NCBI RefSeq assembly: GCF_051014685.1
Contig: NW_027478515.1
Location: 868,001-932,000, forward strand
Origin: Ptiloglossa arizonensis
Lineage: Eukaryota; Arthropoda; Insecta; Hymenoptera; Colletidae
Reading direction: 5' to 3'
DNA length: 64,000 nucleotides
Shown: one piece after another, positions 48,488-60,843 of the stretch
Layout of the letters: every line of letters starts with the position of its first letter
How positions within the stretch are numbered: position 1 is the first letter of the stretch
Notes under the pieces: model-generated
The model's database searches: none
Seen by the model: only the letters and a program-made list of their open reading frames with translations
What the model was told of the DNA's origin: nothing
Position numbers and translations under genes: made by a program

Positions 48488-50222
48488 AGCTCGCCCGATT
48501 ACAACGGTATGCGTACTTTTCCCCTAGGCCGTTCTAGTTATTCGTTTCGAGCATCAGAACTGCGAAAATTTTGAGTTTCTCAAGCGTTTCTTACATCCAA
48601 ACTGCCATATCTCGCGAACGGATTGACCAATCCGCAAAATTTCTGTTGCATCTGAAAGTAGAAACTCGCCCAATTACAACGGTATGCGTACTTTTCCCCT
48701 AGCCCGTTCTAGTTATTCGTTTCGAGCAACAGAACTGCGAAAATTTTGAGTTTTTCAAGCGTTGCTTACCTCCAAACTGCCATATCTCGCGAACGGATTG
48801 ACCAATCCACAAAATTTCTGTTGCATCTGAAAGTAGAAACTCGCCCGATTACAACGGTGTGCGTACTTTTCCCCTAGGCCGTTCTAGTTATGCTTGTCGA
48901 ACATCAGAACTGCGAAAATTTTGAGTTTCTCGAGCGTTTCTTACCTCCAAACTGCCATATCTCGCGAACGGATTGACCAATCCGCAAAATTTCTGTTGCA
49001 TCTGAAAGTAGAAACTCGCCCGATTACAACACTATGCGTACTTTTCCCCTAGGCCGTTCTAGTTATTCGTTTCGAGCATCAGAACTGCGAAAATTTTGAG
49101 TTTCTCAAGCGTTTCTTACCTCTAAACTGCCATATCTCGCGAACGGATTGACCAATCCGCAAAATTTCTGTTGCATCTGAAAGTAGAAACTCGCCCGATT
49201 ACAACGGTACGCGTACTTTTCCCCTAGCCCGTTCTAGTTATTCGTTTCGAGCAACAGAACTGCGAAAATTTTGAGTTTTTCAAGCGTTGCTTACCTCCAA
49301 ACTGCCATATCTCGCGAACGGATTGACCAATCCGCAAAATTTCTGTTGCATCTGAAAGTAGAAACTCGCCCGATTACAACGGTATGCGTACTTTTCCCCT
49401 AGCCCGTTCTAGTTATTCGTTTCGAGCATCAGAACTGCGAAAATTTTGAGTTTCTCAAGCGTTGCTTACCTCCAAACTGCCATATCTCGCGAACGGATTG
49501 ACCAATCCGCAAAATTTCTGTTGCATCTGAAAGTAGAAACTCGCCCGATTGCATCGGTATGCGTACTTTTCCCCTAGGCCGTGCTAGTTATTCGTTTCGC
49601 GCATCAGAACGGCGAAAATTTTGAGTTTCTCAAGCGTTTCTTACCTCCAAACTGCCATATCTCGCGAACGGAATGACCAATCCGCAAAATTTCTGTTGCA
49701 TCTGAAAGTAGAAACTCGCCCGATCACAACGGTGTCCGTACTTTTCCCCTAGGCCGTTCTTGTTATTCGTTTCGAGCATCAGACCGCGAAAATTTTGTGT
49801 TTCTCACGCGTTTCTTACATCCAAACTGCCACATCTCGCGAACGGATTGACCAATCCGCAAAATGTCTGTTGCATCTGAAAGTAGAAACTCGCCCGACTA
49901 CAACGGTGTGCGTACTTTTCCCCTAGCCCGTTCTAGTTATGCTTGCCGAGCATCAGAACTGCGAAAATTTTGAGTTTCTCAAGCGTTTCTTACCTCCAAA
50001 CTGCCATATCTCGCGAACGGAATGACCAATCCGCAAAATTTCTGTTGCATCTGAAAGTAGAAACTCGCCCGATTACAACGGTATGCGTACTTTTCCCCTA
50101 GGCCGTTCTAGTTATTCGTTTCGAGCATCAGAACTGCGAAAATTTTGAGTTTCTCAAGCGTTTCTTACCTCTAAACTGCCATATCTCGCGAACGGATTGA
50201 CCAATCCGCAAAATTTCTGTTG
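48488..50222. repeat. Segment with D-A-B2-E core and copied pieces
   Basis: No gene. D, A, B2, E, A and H types follow. 49,032-49,547 matches 50,081-50,596 (six monomers less one base away; shared CCTCTAAACTG and GGTACGCG). 49,502-50,101 matches 51,601-52,200 (shared GATTGCATCGG, GCCGTGCTAG, TTCGCGCATC, CATCAGACCGCG, CTCACGCG and AAAATGTCTG). Confidence 0.8.
49781..49786. other. Single-base deletion in a C monomer
   Basis: CATCAGAACCGCG is CATCAGACCGCG. The same deletion sits at 51,880, 2,099 bp on, so one event was copied with its block. Confidence 0.93.
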
Positions 50223-51740
50223 CATCTGAAAGTAGAAACTCGCCCGATTACAACGGTACGCGTACTTTTCCCCTAGCCCGTTCTAGTTATTCGTTTCGAG
50301 CAACAGAACTGCGAAAATTTTGAGTTTTTCAAGCGTTGCTTTCCTCCAAACTGCCATATCTCGCGAACGGATTGACCAATCCGCAAAATTTCTGTTGCAT
50401 CTGAAAGTAGAAACTCGCCCGATTACAACGGTATGCGTACTTTTCCCCTAGCCCGTTCTAGTTATTCGTTTCGAGCATCAGAACTGCGAAAATTTTGAGT
50501 TTCTCAAGCGTTGCTTACCTCCAAACTGCCATATCTCGCGAACGGATTGACCAATCCGCAAAATTTCTGTTGCATCTGAAAGTAGAAACTCGCCCGACTA
50601 CAACGGTGTGCGTACTTTTCCCCTAGGCCGTTCTAGTTATTCGTTTCGAGCATCAGAACTGCGAAAATTTTGAGTTTCTCAAGCGTTGCTTACTTCCAAA
50701 CTGCCATATCTCGCGAACGGATTGACCAATCCGCAAAATTTCTGTTGCATCGGAAAGTAGATACTCGCCCGACTACAACGGTGTGCGTACTTTTCCCCTA
50801 GGCCGTTCTAGTTATTCGTTTCGAGCATCAGAACTGCGAAAATTTTGAGTTTCTCAAGCGTTTCTTACTTCCAAACTGCCATATCTCGCGAATGGATCGA
50901 CCAATCCGCAAAGTTTCTGTTGCATCTGAAAGTAGAAACTCGCCCGATTACAATGGTATGCGTAGTTTCCCCCTAGGCCGTTCCAGTTATTCGTTTCGAG
51001 CATCAGAACAGCGAAAATTTTGAGTTTCTCAAGCGTTTCTTACTTCCAAACGCCCACATCTCGCGAACGGATTGACCAATCCGCAAAGTTTCTGTTGCAT
51101 CTGAGAGTAGAAACTCGCCCGATTACAATGGCATGTGTAGTTTCCCCCTAGGCCGTTCCAGTTATTCGTTTCGAGCATCAGAACTGCGAAAATTTTGAGT
51201 TTCTCGAGCGTTTCTTACCTCCAAACTGCCATATCTCGCGAACGGATTGACCAATCCGCAAAATTTCTGTTGCATCTGAAAGTAGAAACTCGCCCGATTA
51301 AAACGTTATGCGTACTTTTCCCCTAGGCCGTTCTAGTTATTCGTTTCGAGAATCAGAACTGCGAAAATTTTGAGTTTCTCAAGCGTTTCCTACTTCCAAA
51401 CTGCCACATCTCGCGAACGGATTGACCAATCCGCAAAGTTTCTGTTGCATCTGAAAGTAGAAGCTCGCCCGATTAAAACGGTATGCGTACTTTTCCCCTA
51501 GGCCGTTCTAGTTACTCGTTTCGAGCATCAGAACTGCGAAAATTTTGAGTTTCTCAAGCGTTTCTTACTTCCAAACTGCCATATCTCGCGAATGGATCGA
51601 CCAATCCGCAAAATTTCTGTTGCGTCTGAAAGTAGAAACTCGCCCGATTGCATCGGTATGCGTACTTTTCCCCTAGGCCGTGCTAGTTATTCGTTTCGCG
51701 CATCAGAACGGCGAAAATTTTGAGTTTCTCAAGCGTTTCT
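50223..51740. repeat. Block shared with 57,747-59,264, containing a divergent island
   Basis: It aligns at 7,524 bp (43 monomers less one base). The first part is A, H and two monomers with CGACTAC. From about 50,880 it has the divergent Z markers: GAATGGATCGACC, CGCAAAGTTTCTG, ACAATGGTATGCG, GTAGTTTCCCCCTAGG, GTTCCAGTTATTCG and CCAAACGCCCACATC. The two copies differ at several sites, for example AACGCCCAC against AACGGCCAC, so this exchange is older than the tandem blocks. Confidence 0.82.
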
Positions 51741-52200
51741 TACCTCCAAACTGCCATATCTCGCGAACGGAATGACCAATCCGCAAAATTTCTGTTGCAT
51801 CTGAAAGTAGAAACTCGCCCGATCACAACGGTGTCCGTACTTTTCCCCTAGGCCGTTCTTGTTATTCGTTTCGAGCATCAGACCGCGAAAATTTTGTGTT
51901 TCTCACGCGTTTCTTACATCCAAACTGCCACATCTCGCGAACGGATTGACCAATCCGCAAAATGTCTGTTGCATCTGAAAGTAGAAACTCGCCCGACTAC
52001 AACGGTGTGCGTACTTTTCCCCTAGCCCGTTCTAGTTATGCTTGCCGAGCATCAGAACTGCGAAAATTTTGAGTTTCTCAAGCGTTTCTTACCTCCAAAC
52101 TGCCATATCTCGCGAACGGAATGACCAATCCGCAAAATTTCTGTTGCATCTGAAAGTAGAAACTCGCCCGATTACAACGGTATGCGTACTTTTCCCCTAG
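51601..52200. repeat. Copy of 49,502-50,101
   Basis: It has the same rare markers as the first copy, including the one-base deletion, and ends at CTAGCCCGATC (52,196). Confidence 0.85.
51880..51885. other. Single-base deletion, second copy
   Basis: CATCAGACCGCG as at 49,781. From here monomer starts are 172 modulo 175 to the end of the window. Confidence 0.93.
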
Positions 52201-52321
52201 CCCGATCTAGTTATTCGTTTCGAGCATCAGAACTGCGAAAATTTTGAGTTTCTCAAGCGTTTCTTACTTCCAAACTGCCATATCTCGCGAACGGATTGAC
52301 CAATCCGCAAAATTTCTGTTG

Positions 52322-52671
52322 CATCTGAAAGTAGAAACTCGCCCGATTACAACACTATGCGTACTTTTCCCCTAGGCCGTTCTAGTTATTCGTTTCGAGC
52401 ATCAGAACTGCGAAAATTTTGAGTTTCTCAAGCGTTGCTTACCTCCAAACTGCCATGTCTCGCGAACGGATTGAACAATTCGCAAAATTTCTGTTGCATC
52501 TGAAAGTAGAAACTCGCCCGATTACAACGGTGTGCGTACTTTTCCCCTAGGCCGTTCTAGTTATTCGTTTCGAGCATCAGAACTGCGAAAATTTTGAGTT
52601 TCTCGAGCGTTTCTTACATCCAAACTGCCATATCTCGCGAACGGATTGACCAATCCGCAAAATTTCTGTTG
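52322..52671. repeat. Dimer (350-bp) tandem duplication, copy 1
   Basis: An H-type monomer with CACTATGCG and GCCATGTCTCG, followed by F with GGTGTGCG. It repeats at once in the next 350 bp. Confidence 0.88.
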
Positions 52672-53021
52672 CATCTGAAAGTAGAAACTCGCCCGATTAC
52701 AACACTATGCGTACTTTTCCCCTAGGCCGTTCTAGTTATTCGTTTCGAGCATCAGAACTGCGAAAATTTTGAGTTTCTCAAGCGTTGCTTACCTCCAAAC
52801 TGCCATGTCTCGCGAACGGATTGAACAATTCGCAAAATTTCTGTTGCATCTGAAAGTAGAAACTCGCCCGATTACAACGGTGTGCGTACTTTTCCCCTAG
52901 GCCGTTCTAGTTATTCGCTTCGAGCATCAGAACTGCGAAAATTTTGAGTTTCTCGAGCGTTTCTTACATCCAAACTGCCATATCTCGCGAACGGATTGAC
53001 CAATCCGCAAAATTTCTGTTG
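52672..53021. repeat. Dimer (350-bp) tandem duplication, copy 2
   Basis: Identical to the preceding dimer except ATTCGCTTCGAG for ATTCGTTTCGAG at 52,916. Confidence 0.88.
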
Positions 53022-53696
53022 CATCTGAAAGTAGAAACTCGCCCGATTACAACAGTATGCGTACTTTTCCCCTAGCCCGTTCTAGTTATTCGTTTCGAGC
53101 AACAGAACTGCGAAAATTTTGAGTTTTTCAAGCGTTGCTTACCTCCAAACTGCCATATCTCGCGAACGGATTGACCAATCCGCAAAATTTCTGTTGCATC
53201 TCAAAGTAGAAACTCGCCCGATTACAACACTATGCGTACTTTTCCCCTAGGCCGTTCTAGTTATTCGTTTCGAGCATCAGAACTGCGAAAATTTTGAGTT
53301 TCTCAAGCGTTTCTTACCTCCAAACTGCCATATCTCGCGAACGGATTGACCAATCCGCAAAATTTCTGTTGCATCTGAAAGTAGAAACTCGCCCGATTAC
53401 AACGGTATGCGTACTTTTCCCCTAGCCCGTTCTAGTTATTCGTTTCGAGCAACAGAACTGCGAAAATTTTGAGTTTTTCAAGCGTTGCTTACCTCCAAAC
53501 TGCCATATCTCGCGAACGGATTGACCAATTCGCAAAATTTCTGTTGCATCTGAAAGTAGAAACTCGCCCGACTACAACGGTGTGCGTACTTTTCCCCTAG
53601 CCCGTTCTAGTTATGCTTGCCGAGCATCAGAACTGCGAAAATTTTGAGTTTCTCAAGCGTTTCTTACCTCCAAACTGCCATATCTCGCAAACGGAA
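53022..53696. repeat. A-E-A-B1 stretch before the second 10-mer
   Basis: No gene. A monomer with ACAGTATGCG, E with CATCTCAAAG, A, then B1 with CGACTAC and GCTTGCCGAG. The B1 carries TCTCGCAAACGG, a change that removes the TCGCGA hexamer. This B1 recurs 350 bp downstream with TCTCGCGAACGG. Confidence 0.78.
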
Positions 53697-55482
53697 TGAC
53701 CAATCCGCAAAATTTCTGTTGCATCTGAAAGTAGAAACTCGCCCGATTACAACGGTATGCCTACTTTTCCCCTAGCCCGTTCTAGTTATTCGTTTCGAGC
53801 ATCAGAACTGCGAAAATTTTGAGTTTCTCAAGCGTTTCTTACTTCCAAACTGCCATAACTCGCGAACGGATTGACCAATCCGCAAAATTTCTGTTGCATC
53901 TGAAAGTAGAAACTCGCCCGACTACAACGGTGTGCGTACTTTTCCCCTAGCCCGTTCTAGTTATGCTTGCCGAGCATCAGAACTGCGAAAATTTTGAGTT
54001 TCTCAAGCGTTTCTTACCTCCAAACTGCCATATCTCGCGAACGGAATGACCAATCCGCAAAATTTCTGTTGCATCTGAAAGTAGAAACTCGCCCGATTAC
54101 AACGGTGTGCGTACTTTTCCCCTAGGCCGTTCTAGTTATTCGTTTCGAGCATCAGAACTGCGAAAATTTTGAGTTTCTCGAGCGTTTCTTACATCCAAAC
54201 TGCCATATCTCGCGAACGGATTGACCAATCCGCAAAATTTCTGTTGCATCTGGAAGTAGAAATTCGCCCGATTACAAATGTATGCGTACTTTTCCCCTAG
54301 CCCGTTCTAGTTATTCGTTTCGAGCATCAGAACTGCGAAAATTTTGAGTTTCTCAAGCGTTTCTTACTTCCAAACTGCCATATCTCGCGAACGGATTGAC
54401 CAATCCGCAAAATTTCTGTTGCATCTGAAAGTAGAAACTCGCCCGATTACAACACTATGCGTACTATTCCCCTAGGCCGTTCTAGTTATTCGTTTCGAGC
54501 ATCAGAACTGCGAAAATTTTGAGTTACTCAAGCGTTGCTTACCTCCAAACTGCCATATCTCGCGAACGGATTGACCAATCCGCAAAATTTCTGTTGCATC
54601 TCAAAGTAGAAACTCGCCCGAATACAACACTATGCGTACTTTTCCCCTAGGCCGTTCTTGTTATTCGTTTCGAGCATCAGAACCGCGAAAATTTTGTGTT
54701 TCTCAAGCGTTTCTTACATCCAAACTGCCACATCTCGCGAACGGATTGACCAATGCGCAAAATTTCTCTTGCATCTGAAAGTAGAAACTCGCCCGATTAC
54801 AACACTATGCGTACTTTTCCCCTAGGCCGTTCTAGTTATTCGTTTCGAGCATCAGAACTGCGAAAATTTTGAGTTTCTCAAGCGTTGCTTACCTCCAAAC
54901 TGCCATATCTCGCGAACGGATTGAACAATTCGCAAAATTTCTGTTGCATCTGAAAGTAGAAACTCGCCCGATTACAACGGTGGGCGTACTTTTCCCCTAG
55001 GCCGTTCTAGTTATTCGTTTCGAGCATCAGAACTGCGAAAATTTTGAGTTTCTCGAGCGTTTCTTACCTCCAAACTGCCATATCTCGCGAACGGAATGAC
55101 CAAACCGCAAAATTTCTGTTGCATCTGAAAGTAGAAACTCGCCCGATTACAACGGTGTGCGTACTTTTCCCCTAGGCCGTTCTTGTTATTCGTTTCGAGC
55201 ATCAGAACCGCGAAAATTTTGTGTTTCTCAAGCGTTTCTTACATCCAAACAGCCACATCTCGCGAACGGATTGACCAATCCGCAAAATTTCTGTTGCATC
55301 TGAAAGTAGAAACTCGCCCGATTACAAAGGTATGCGTACTTTTCCCCTAGGCCGTTCTAGTTATTCGTTTCGAGCATCAGAACTGCGAAAATTTTGAGTT
55401 TCTCAAGCGTTTCTTACATCCAAACTGCCATATCTCGCGAACGGATTGACCAATCCGCAAAATTTCTGTTGCATCTGAAAGT
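53697..55482. repeat. Second 10-monomer (1,750-bp) tandem duplication, copy 1
   Basis: It aligns with 55,447-57,232 at exactly 1,750 bp with no mismatch noticed. Shared markers are GTATGCCTAC, GCCATAACTCG, CATCTGGAAG, GTACTATTCCCC, GAGTTACTCAAG, CAATGCGCAAAATTTCTCTTG, GACCAAACCGC, CCAAACAGCC and ACAAAGGTATG. The subtype order is unlike both other 10-mers. The junction lies in 55,447-55,482. Confidence 0.94.
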
Positions 55483-57232
55483 AGAAACTCGCCCGATTAC
55501 AACGGTATGCCTACTTTTCCCCTAGCCCGTTCTAGTTATTCGTTTCGAGCATCAGAACTGCGAAAATTTTGAGTTTCTCAAGCGTTTCTTACTTCCAAAC
55601 TGCCATAACTCGCGAACGGATTGACCAATCCGCAAAATTTCTGTTGCATCTGAAAGTAGAAACTCGCCCGACTACAACGGTGTGCGTACTTTTCCCCTAG
55701 CCCGTTCTAGTTATGCTTGCCGAGCATCAGAACTGCGAAAATTTTGAGTTTCTCAAGCGTTTCTTACCTCCAAACTGCCATATCTCGCGAACGGAATGAC
55801 CAATCCGCAAAATTTCTGTTGCATCTGAAAGTAGAAACTCGCCCGATTACAACGGTGTGCGTACTTTTCCCCTAGGCCGTTCTAGTTATTCGTTTCGAGC
55901 ATCAGAACTGCGAAAATTTTGAGTTTCTCGAGCGTTTCTTACATCCAAACTGCCATATCTCGCGAACGGATTGACCAATCCGCAAAATTTCTGTTGCATC
56001 TGGAAGTAGAAATTCGCCCGATTACAAATGTATGCGTACTTTTCCCCTAGCCCGTTCTAGTTATTCGTTTCGAGCATCAGAACTGCGAAAATTTTGAGTT
56101 TCTCAAGCGTTTCTTACTTCCAAACTGCCATATCTCGCGAACGGATTGACCAATCCGCAAAATTTCTGTTGCATCTGAAAGTAGAAACTCGCCCGATTAC
56201 AACACTATGCGTACTATTCCCCTAGGCCGTTCTAGTTATTCGTTTCGAGCATCAGAACTGCGAAAATTTTGAGTTACTCAAGCGTTGCTTACCTCCAAAC
56301 TGCCATATCTCGCGAACGGATTGACCAATCCGCAAAATTTCTGTTGCATCTCAAAGTAGAAACTCGCCCGAATACAACACTATGCGTACTTTTCCCCTAG
56401 GCCGTTCTTGTTATTCGTTTCGAGCATCAGAACCGCGAAAATTTTGTGTTTCTCAAGCGTTTCTTACATCCAAACTGCCACATCTCGCGAACGGATTGAC
56501 CAATGCGCAAAATTTCTCTTGCATCTGAAAGTAGAAACTCGCCCGATTACAACACTATGCGTACTTTTCCCCTAGGCCGTTCTAGTTATTCGTTTCGAGC
56601 ATCAGAACTGCGAAAATTTTGAGTTTCTCAAGCGTTGCTTACCTCCAAACTGCCATATCTCGCGAACGGATTGAACAATTCGCAAAATTTCTGTTGCATC
56701 TGAAAGTAGAAACTCGCCCGATTACAACGGTGGGCGTACTTTTCCCCTAGGCCGTTCTAGTTATTCGTTTCGAGCATCAGAACTGCGAAAATTTTGAGTT
56801 TCTCGAGCGTTTCTTACCTCCAAACTGCCATATCTCGCGAACGGAATGACCAAACCGCAAAATTTCTGTTGCATCTGAAAGTAGAAACTCGCCCGATTAC
56901 AACGGTGTGCGTACTTTTCCCCTAGGCCGTTCTTGTTATTCGTTTCGAGCATCAGAACCGCGAAAATTTTGTGTTTCTCAAGCGTTTCTTACATCCAAAC
57001 AGCCACATCTCGCGAACGGATTGACCAATCCGCAAAATTTCTGTTGCATCTGAAAGTAGAAACTCGCCCGATTACAAAGGTATGCGTACTTTTCCCCTAG
57101 GCCGTTCTAGTTATTCGTTTCGAGCATCAGAACTGCGAAAATTTTGAGTTTCTCAAGCGTTTCTTACATCCAAACTGCCATATCTCGCGAACGGATTGAC
57201 CAATCCGCAAAATTTCTGTTGCATCTGAAAGT
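55447..57232. repeat. Second 10-monomer (1,750-bp) tandem duplication, copy 2
   Basis: Direct continuation of copy 1. It ends at GTATAAACTC (57,230) against GTAGAAACTC. Confidence 0.94.
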
Positions 57233-58446
57233 ATAAACTCGCCCAATTACAACGGTATGCGTACTTTTCCCCTAGCCCGTTCTAGTTATTCGTTTCGAGC
57301 AACAGAACTGCGAAAATTTTGAGTTTTTCAAGCGTTGCTTACCTCCAACCTGCCATATCTCGCGAACGGATTGACCAATCCACAAAATTTCTGTTGCATC
57401 TGAAAGTAGAAACTCGCCCGATTACAACGGTGTGCGTACTTTTCCCCTAGGCCGTTCTAGTTATGCTTGTCGAGCATCAGAACTGCGAAAATTTTGAGTT
57501 TCTCGAGCGTTTCTTACCTCCAAACTGCCATATCTCGCGAACGGATTGACCAATCCGCAAAATTTCTGTTGCATCTGAAAGTAGAAATTCGCCCGATTAC
57601 AAATGTATGCGTACTTTTCCCCTAGCCCGTTCTAGTTATTCGTTTCGAGCAACAGAACTGCGAAAATTTTGAGTTACTCAAGCGTTGCTTACCTCCAAAC
57701 TGCCATATCTCGCGAACGGATTGACCAATCCGCAAAATTTCTGTTGCATCTGAAAGTAGAAACTCGCCCGATTACAACGGTATGCGTACTTTTCCCCTAG
57801 CCCGTTCTAGTTATTCGTTTCGAGCAACAGAACTGCGAAAATTTTGAGTTTTTCAAGCGTTGCTTACCTCCAAACTGCCATATCTCGCGAACGGATTGAC
57901 CAATCCGCAAAATTTCTGTTGCATCTGAAAGTAGAAACTCGCCCGATTACAACGGTATGCGTACTTTTCCCCTAGCCCGTTCTAGTTATTCGTTTCGAGC
58001 ATCAGAACTGCGAAAATTTTGAGTTTCTCAAGCGTTGCTTACCTCCAAACTGCCATATCTCGCGAACGGATTGACCAATCCGCAAAATTTCTGTTGCATC
58101 TGAAAGTAGAAACTCGCCCGACTACAACGGTGTGCGTACTTTTCCCCTAGGCCGTTCTAGTTATTCGTTTCGAGCATCAGAACTGCGAAAATTTTGAGTT
58201 TCTCAAGCGTTGCTTACTTCCAAACTGCCATATCTCGCGAACGGATTGACCAATCCGCAAAATTTCTGTTGCATCTGAAAGTAGAAACTCGCCCGACTAC
58301 AACGGTGTGCGTACTTTTCCCCTAGGCCGTTCTAGTTATTCGTTTCGAGCATCAGAACTGCGAAAATTTTGAGTTTCTCAAGCGTTCCTTACCTCCAAAC
58401 TGCCACATCTCGCGAACGGATTGAGCAATCCGCAAAGTTTCTGTTG
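57233..58446. repeat. Segment between the 10-mer and the divergent zone
   Basis: No gene. A, B2, G with GAGTTACTCAAG, A, H and two CGACTAC monomers. From 57,747 it is the second copy of the 50,223 block. The first changes typical of the divergent zone (CGTTCCTTACC, GGATTGAGCAATCC, CGCAAAGTTTC) appear near 58,385. Confidence 0.75.
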
Positions 58447-60843
58447 CATCTGAAAGTAGTAACTCGCCCGATTACAATGGTATGCGTAGTTTCCCCCTAG
58501 GCCGTTCCAGTTATTCGTTTCGAGCATCAGAACAGCGAAAATTTTGAGTTTCTCAAGCGTTTCTTACTTCCAAACGGCCACATCTCGCGAACGGATTGAC
58601 CAATCCGCAAAGTTTCTGTTGCATCTGAGAGTAGAAACTCGCCCGATTACAATGGCATGTGTAGTTTCCCCCTAGGCCGTTCCAGTTATTCGTTTCGAGC
58701 ATCAGAACTGCGAAAATTTTGAGTTTCTCAAGCGTTTCTTATCTCCAAACTGCCATATCTCGCGAACGGATTGACCAATCCGCAAAATTTCTGTTGCATC
58801 TGAAAGTAGAAACTCGCCCGATTAAAACGTTATGCGTACTTTTCCCCTAGGCCGTTCTTGTTATTCGTTTCGAGAATCAGAACTGCGAAAATTTTGAGTT
58901 TCTCAAGCGTTTCCTACTTCCAAACTGCCACATCTCGCGAACGGATTGACCAATCCGCAAAGTTTCTGTTGCATCTGAAAGTAGAAGCTCGCCCGATTAA
59001 AACGGTATGCGTACTTTTCCCCTTGGCCGTTCTAGTTACTCGTTTCGAGCATCAGAACTGCGAAAATTTTGAGTTTCTCAAGCGTTTCTTACTTCCAAAC
59101 TGCCATATCTCGCGAATGGATCGACCAATCCGCAAAATTTCTGTTGCGTCTGAAAGTAGAAACTCGCCCGATTGCATCGGTATGCGTTCTTTTCCCCTAG
59201 GCCGTGCTAGTTATTCGTTTCGCGCATCAGAACGGCGAAAATTTTGAGTTTCTCAAGCGTTTCTTACATCCAAACTGCCATATCTCTCGAACGGATTGAC
59301 TAATCCGCAAAATTTCTGTTGCATCTGAAAGTAGAAACTCGCCCGATTATATCGGTATGCGTACTTTTCCCCTAGGCCGTTCTAGTTATTCGTTTCGCGC
59401 ATCAGAACAGCGAAAATTTTGAGTTTCTCTAGCGTTTCTTACTTCCAAACGGCCACATCTCGCGAACGGATTGACCAATCCGCAAAGTTTCTGTTGCATC
59501 TGAAAGTAGAAACTCGCCCGATTACAATGGCATGTGTAGTTTCCCCCTAGGCCGTTCCAGTTATTCGTTTCGAGCATCAGAACTGCGAAAATTTGGAGTT
59601 TCTCAAGCGTTTCTTATCTCAAAACTGACATATCTCGCGAACGGATTGACCAATCCGCAAAATTTCTGTTGCATCTGAAAGTAGAAACTCGCCCGATTAA
59701 AACGGTATGCGTACTTTTCCCCTAGGCCGTTCTAGTTATTCGTTTCGAGAATCAGAACTGCGAAAATTTTGAGTTTCTTAAGCGTTTCCTACTTCCAAAC
59801 TGCCACATCTCGCGAACGGATTGACCAATCCGCAAAGTTTCTGTTGCATCTGAAAGTAGAAACTCGCCCGATTACAACGGTGTGCGTACTTTTCCCCTAG
59901 GCCGTTCTAGTTATGCTTGTCGAGCATCAGAACTGCGAAAATTTTGAGTTTCTCGAGCGTTTCTTACCTCCAAACTGCCATATCTCGCGAACGGATTGAC
60001 CAATCCGCAAAATTTCTGTTGCATCTGAAAGTAGATACTCGCCCGATTACAACGGTATGCGTACTTTTCCCCTAGGCCGTTCTAGTTATTCGTTTCGAGC
60101 ATCAGAACTGCGAAAATTTTGAGTTTCTCAAGCGTTTCTTACATCCAAACTGCCATATCTCGCGAACGGATTGACCAATCCGCAAAATTTCTGTTGCATC
60201 TGAAAGCAGAAACTCGCCCAATTACAACGGTATGCGTACTTTTCCCCTAGCCCGTTCTAGTTATTCGTTTCGAGCAACAGAACTGCGAAAATTTTGAGTT
60301 TTTCAAGCGTTGCTTACCTCCAAACTGCCATATCTCGCGAACGGATTGACCAATCCGCAAAATTTCTGTTGCATCTGAAAGTAGAAACTCGCCCGATTAC
60401 AACGGTGTGCGTACTTTTCCCCTAGGCCGTTCTAGTTATGCTTGTCGAGCATCAGAACTGCGAAAATTTTGAGTTTCTCGAGCGTTTCTTACATCCAAAC
60501 TGCCATATCTCGCGAACGGATTGACCAATCCGCAAAATTTCTGTTGCATCTGAAAGTAGAAACTCGCCCGATTACAACGGTATGCGTACTTTTCCCCTAG
60601 CCCGTTCTAGTTATTCGTTTCGAGCATCAGAACTGCGAAAATTTTGAGTTTCTCAAGCGTTTCTTACCTCCAAACTGCCATATCTCGCGAACGGATTGAC
60701 CAATCCGCAAAATTTCTGTTGCATCTGAAAGTAGAAACTCGCCCGATTACAACACTATGCGTACTTTTCCCCTAGGCCGTTCTAGTTATTCGTTTCGAGC
60801 AACAGAACTGCGAAAATTTTGAGTTTCTCAAGCGTTGCTTACC

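Noticed and set aside
46088..56952. Four identical 63-residue reading frames on the minus strand (46,088-46,279, 46,788-46,979, 55,011-55,202, 56,761-56,952) and three similar ones at 59,386, 61,136 and 62,011.
   Set aside because: They lie entirely within satellite monomers and are multiplied by the 4-mer, 10-mer and 5-mer duplications. They are closed by stops present in most monomers. The predicted peptide shows no domain I recognise, and 175 bp is not a multiple of 3, so no frame can be maintained through the array.
58858..59247. The longest open frame in the window, 129 residues on the plus strand, and others at 31,598-31,861 and 62,744-63,091.
   Set aside because: They are open only because local variants remove the usual stops. 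The translation is the satellite read in successive frames, with no recognisable motif or start context.
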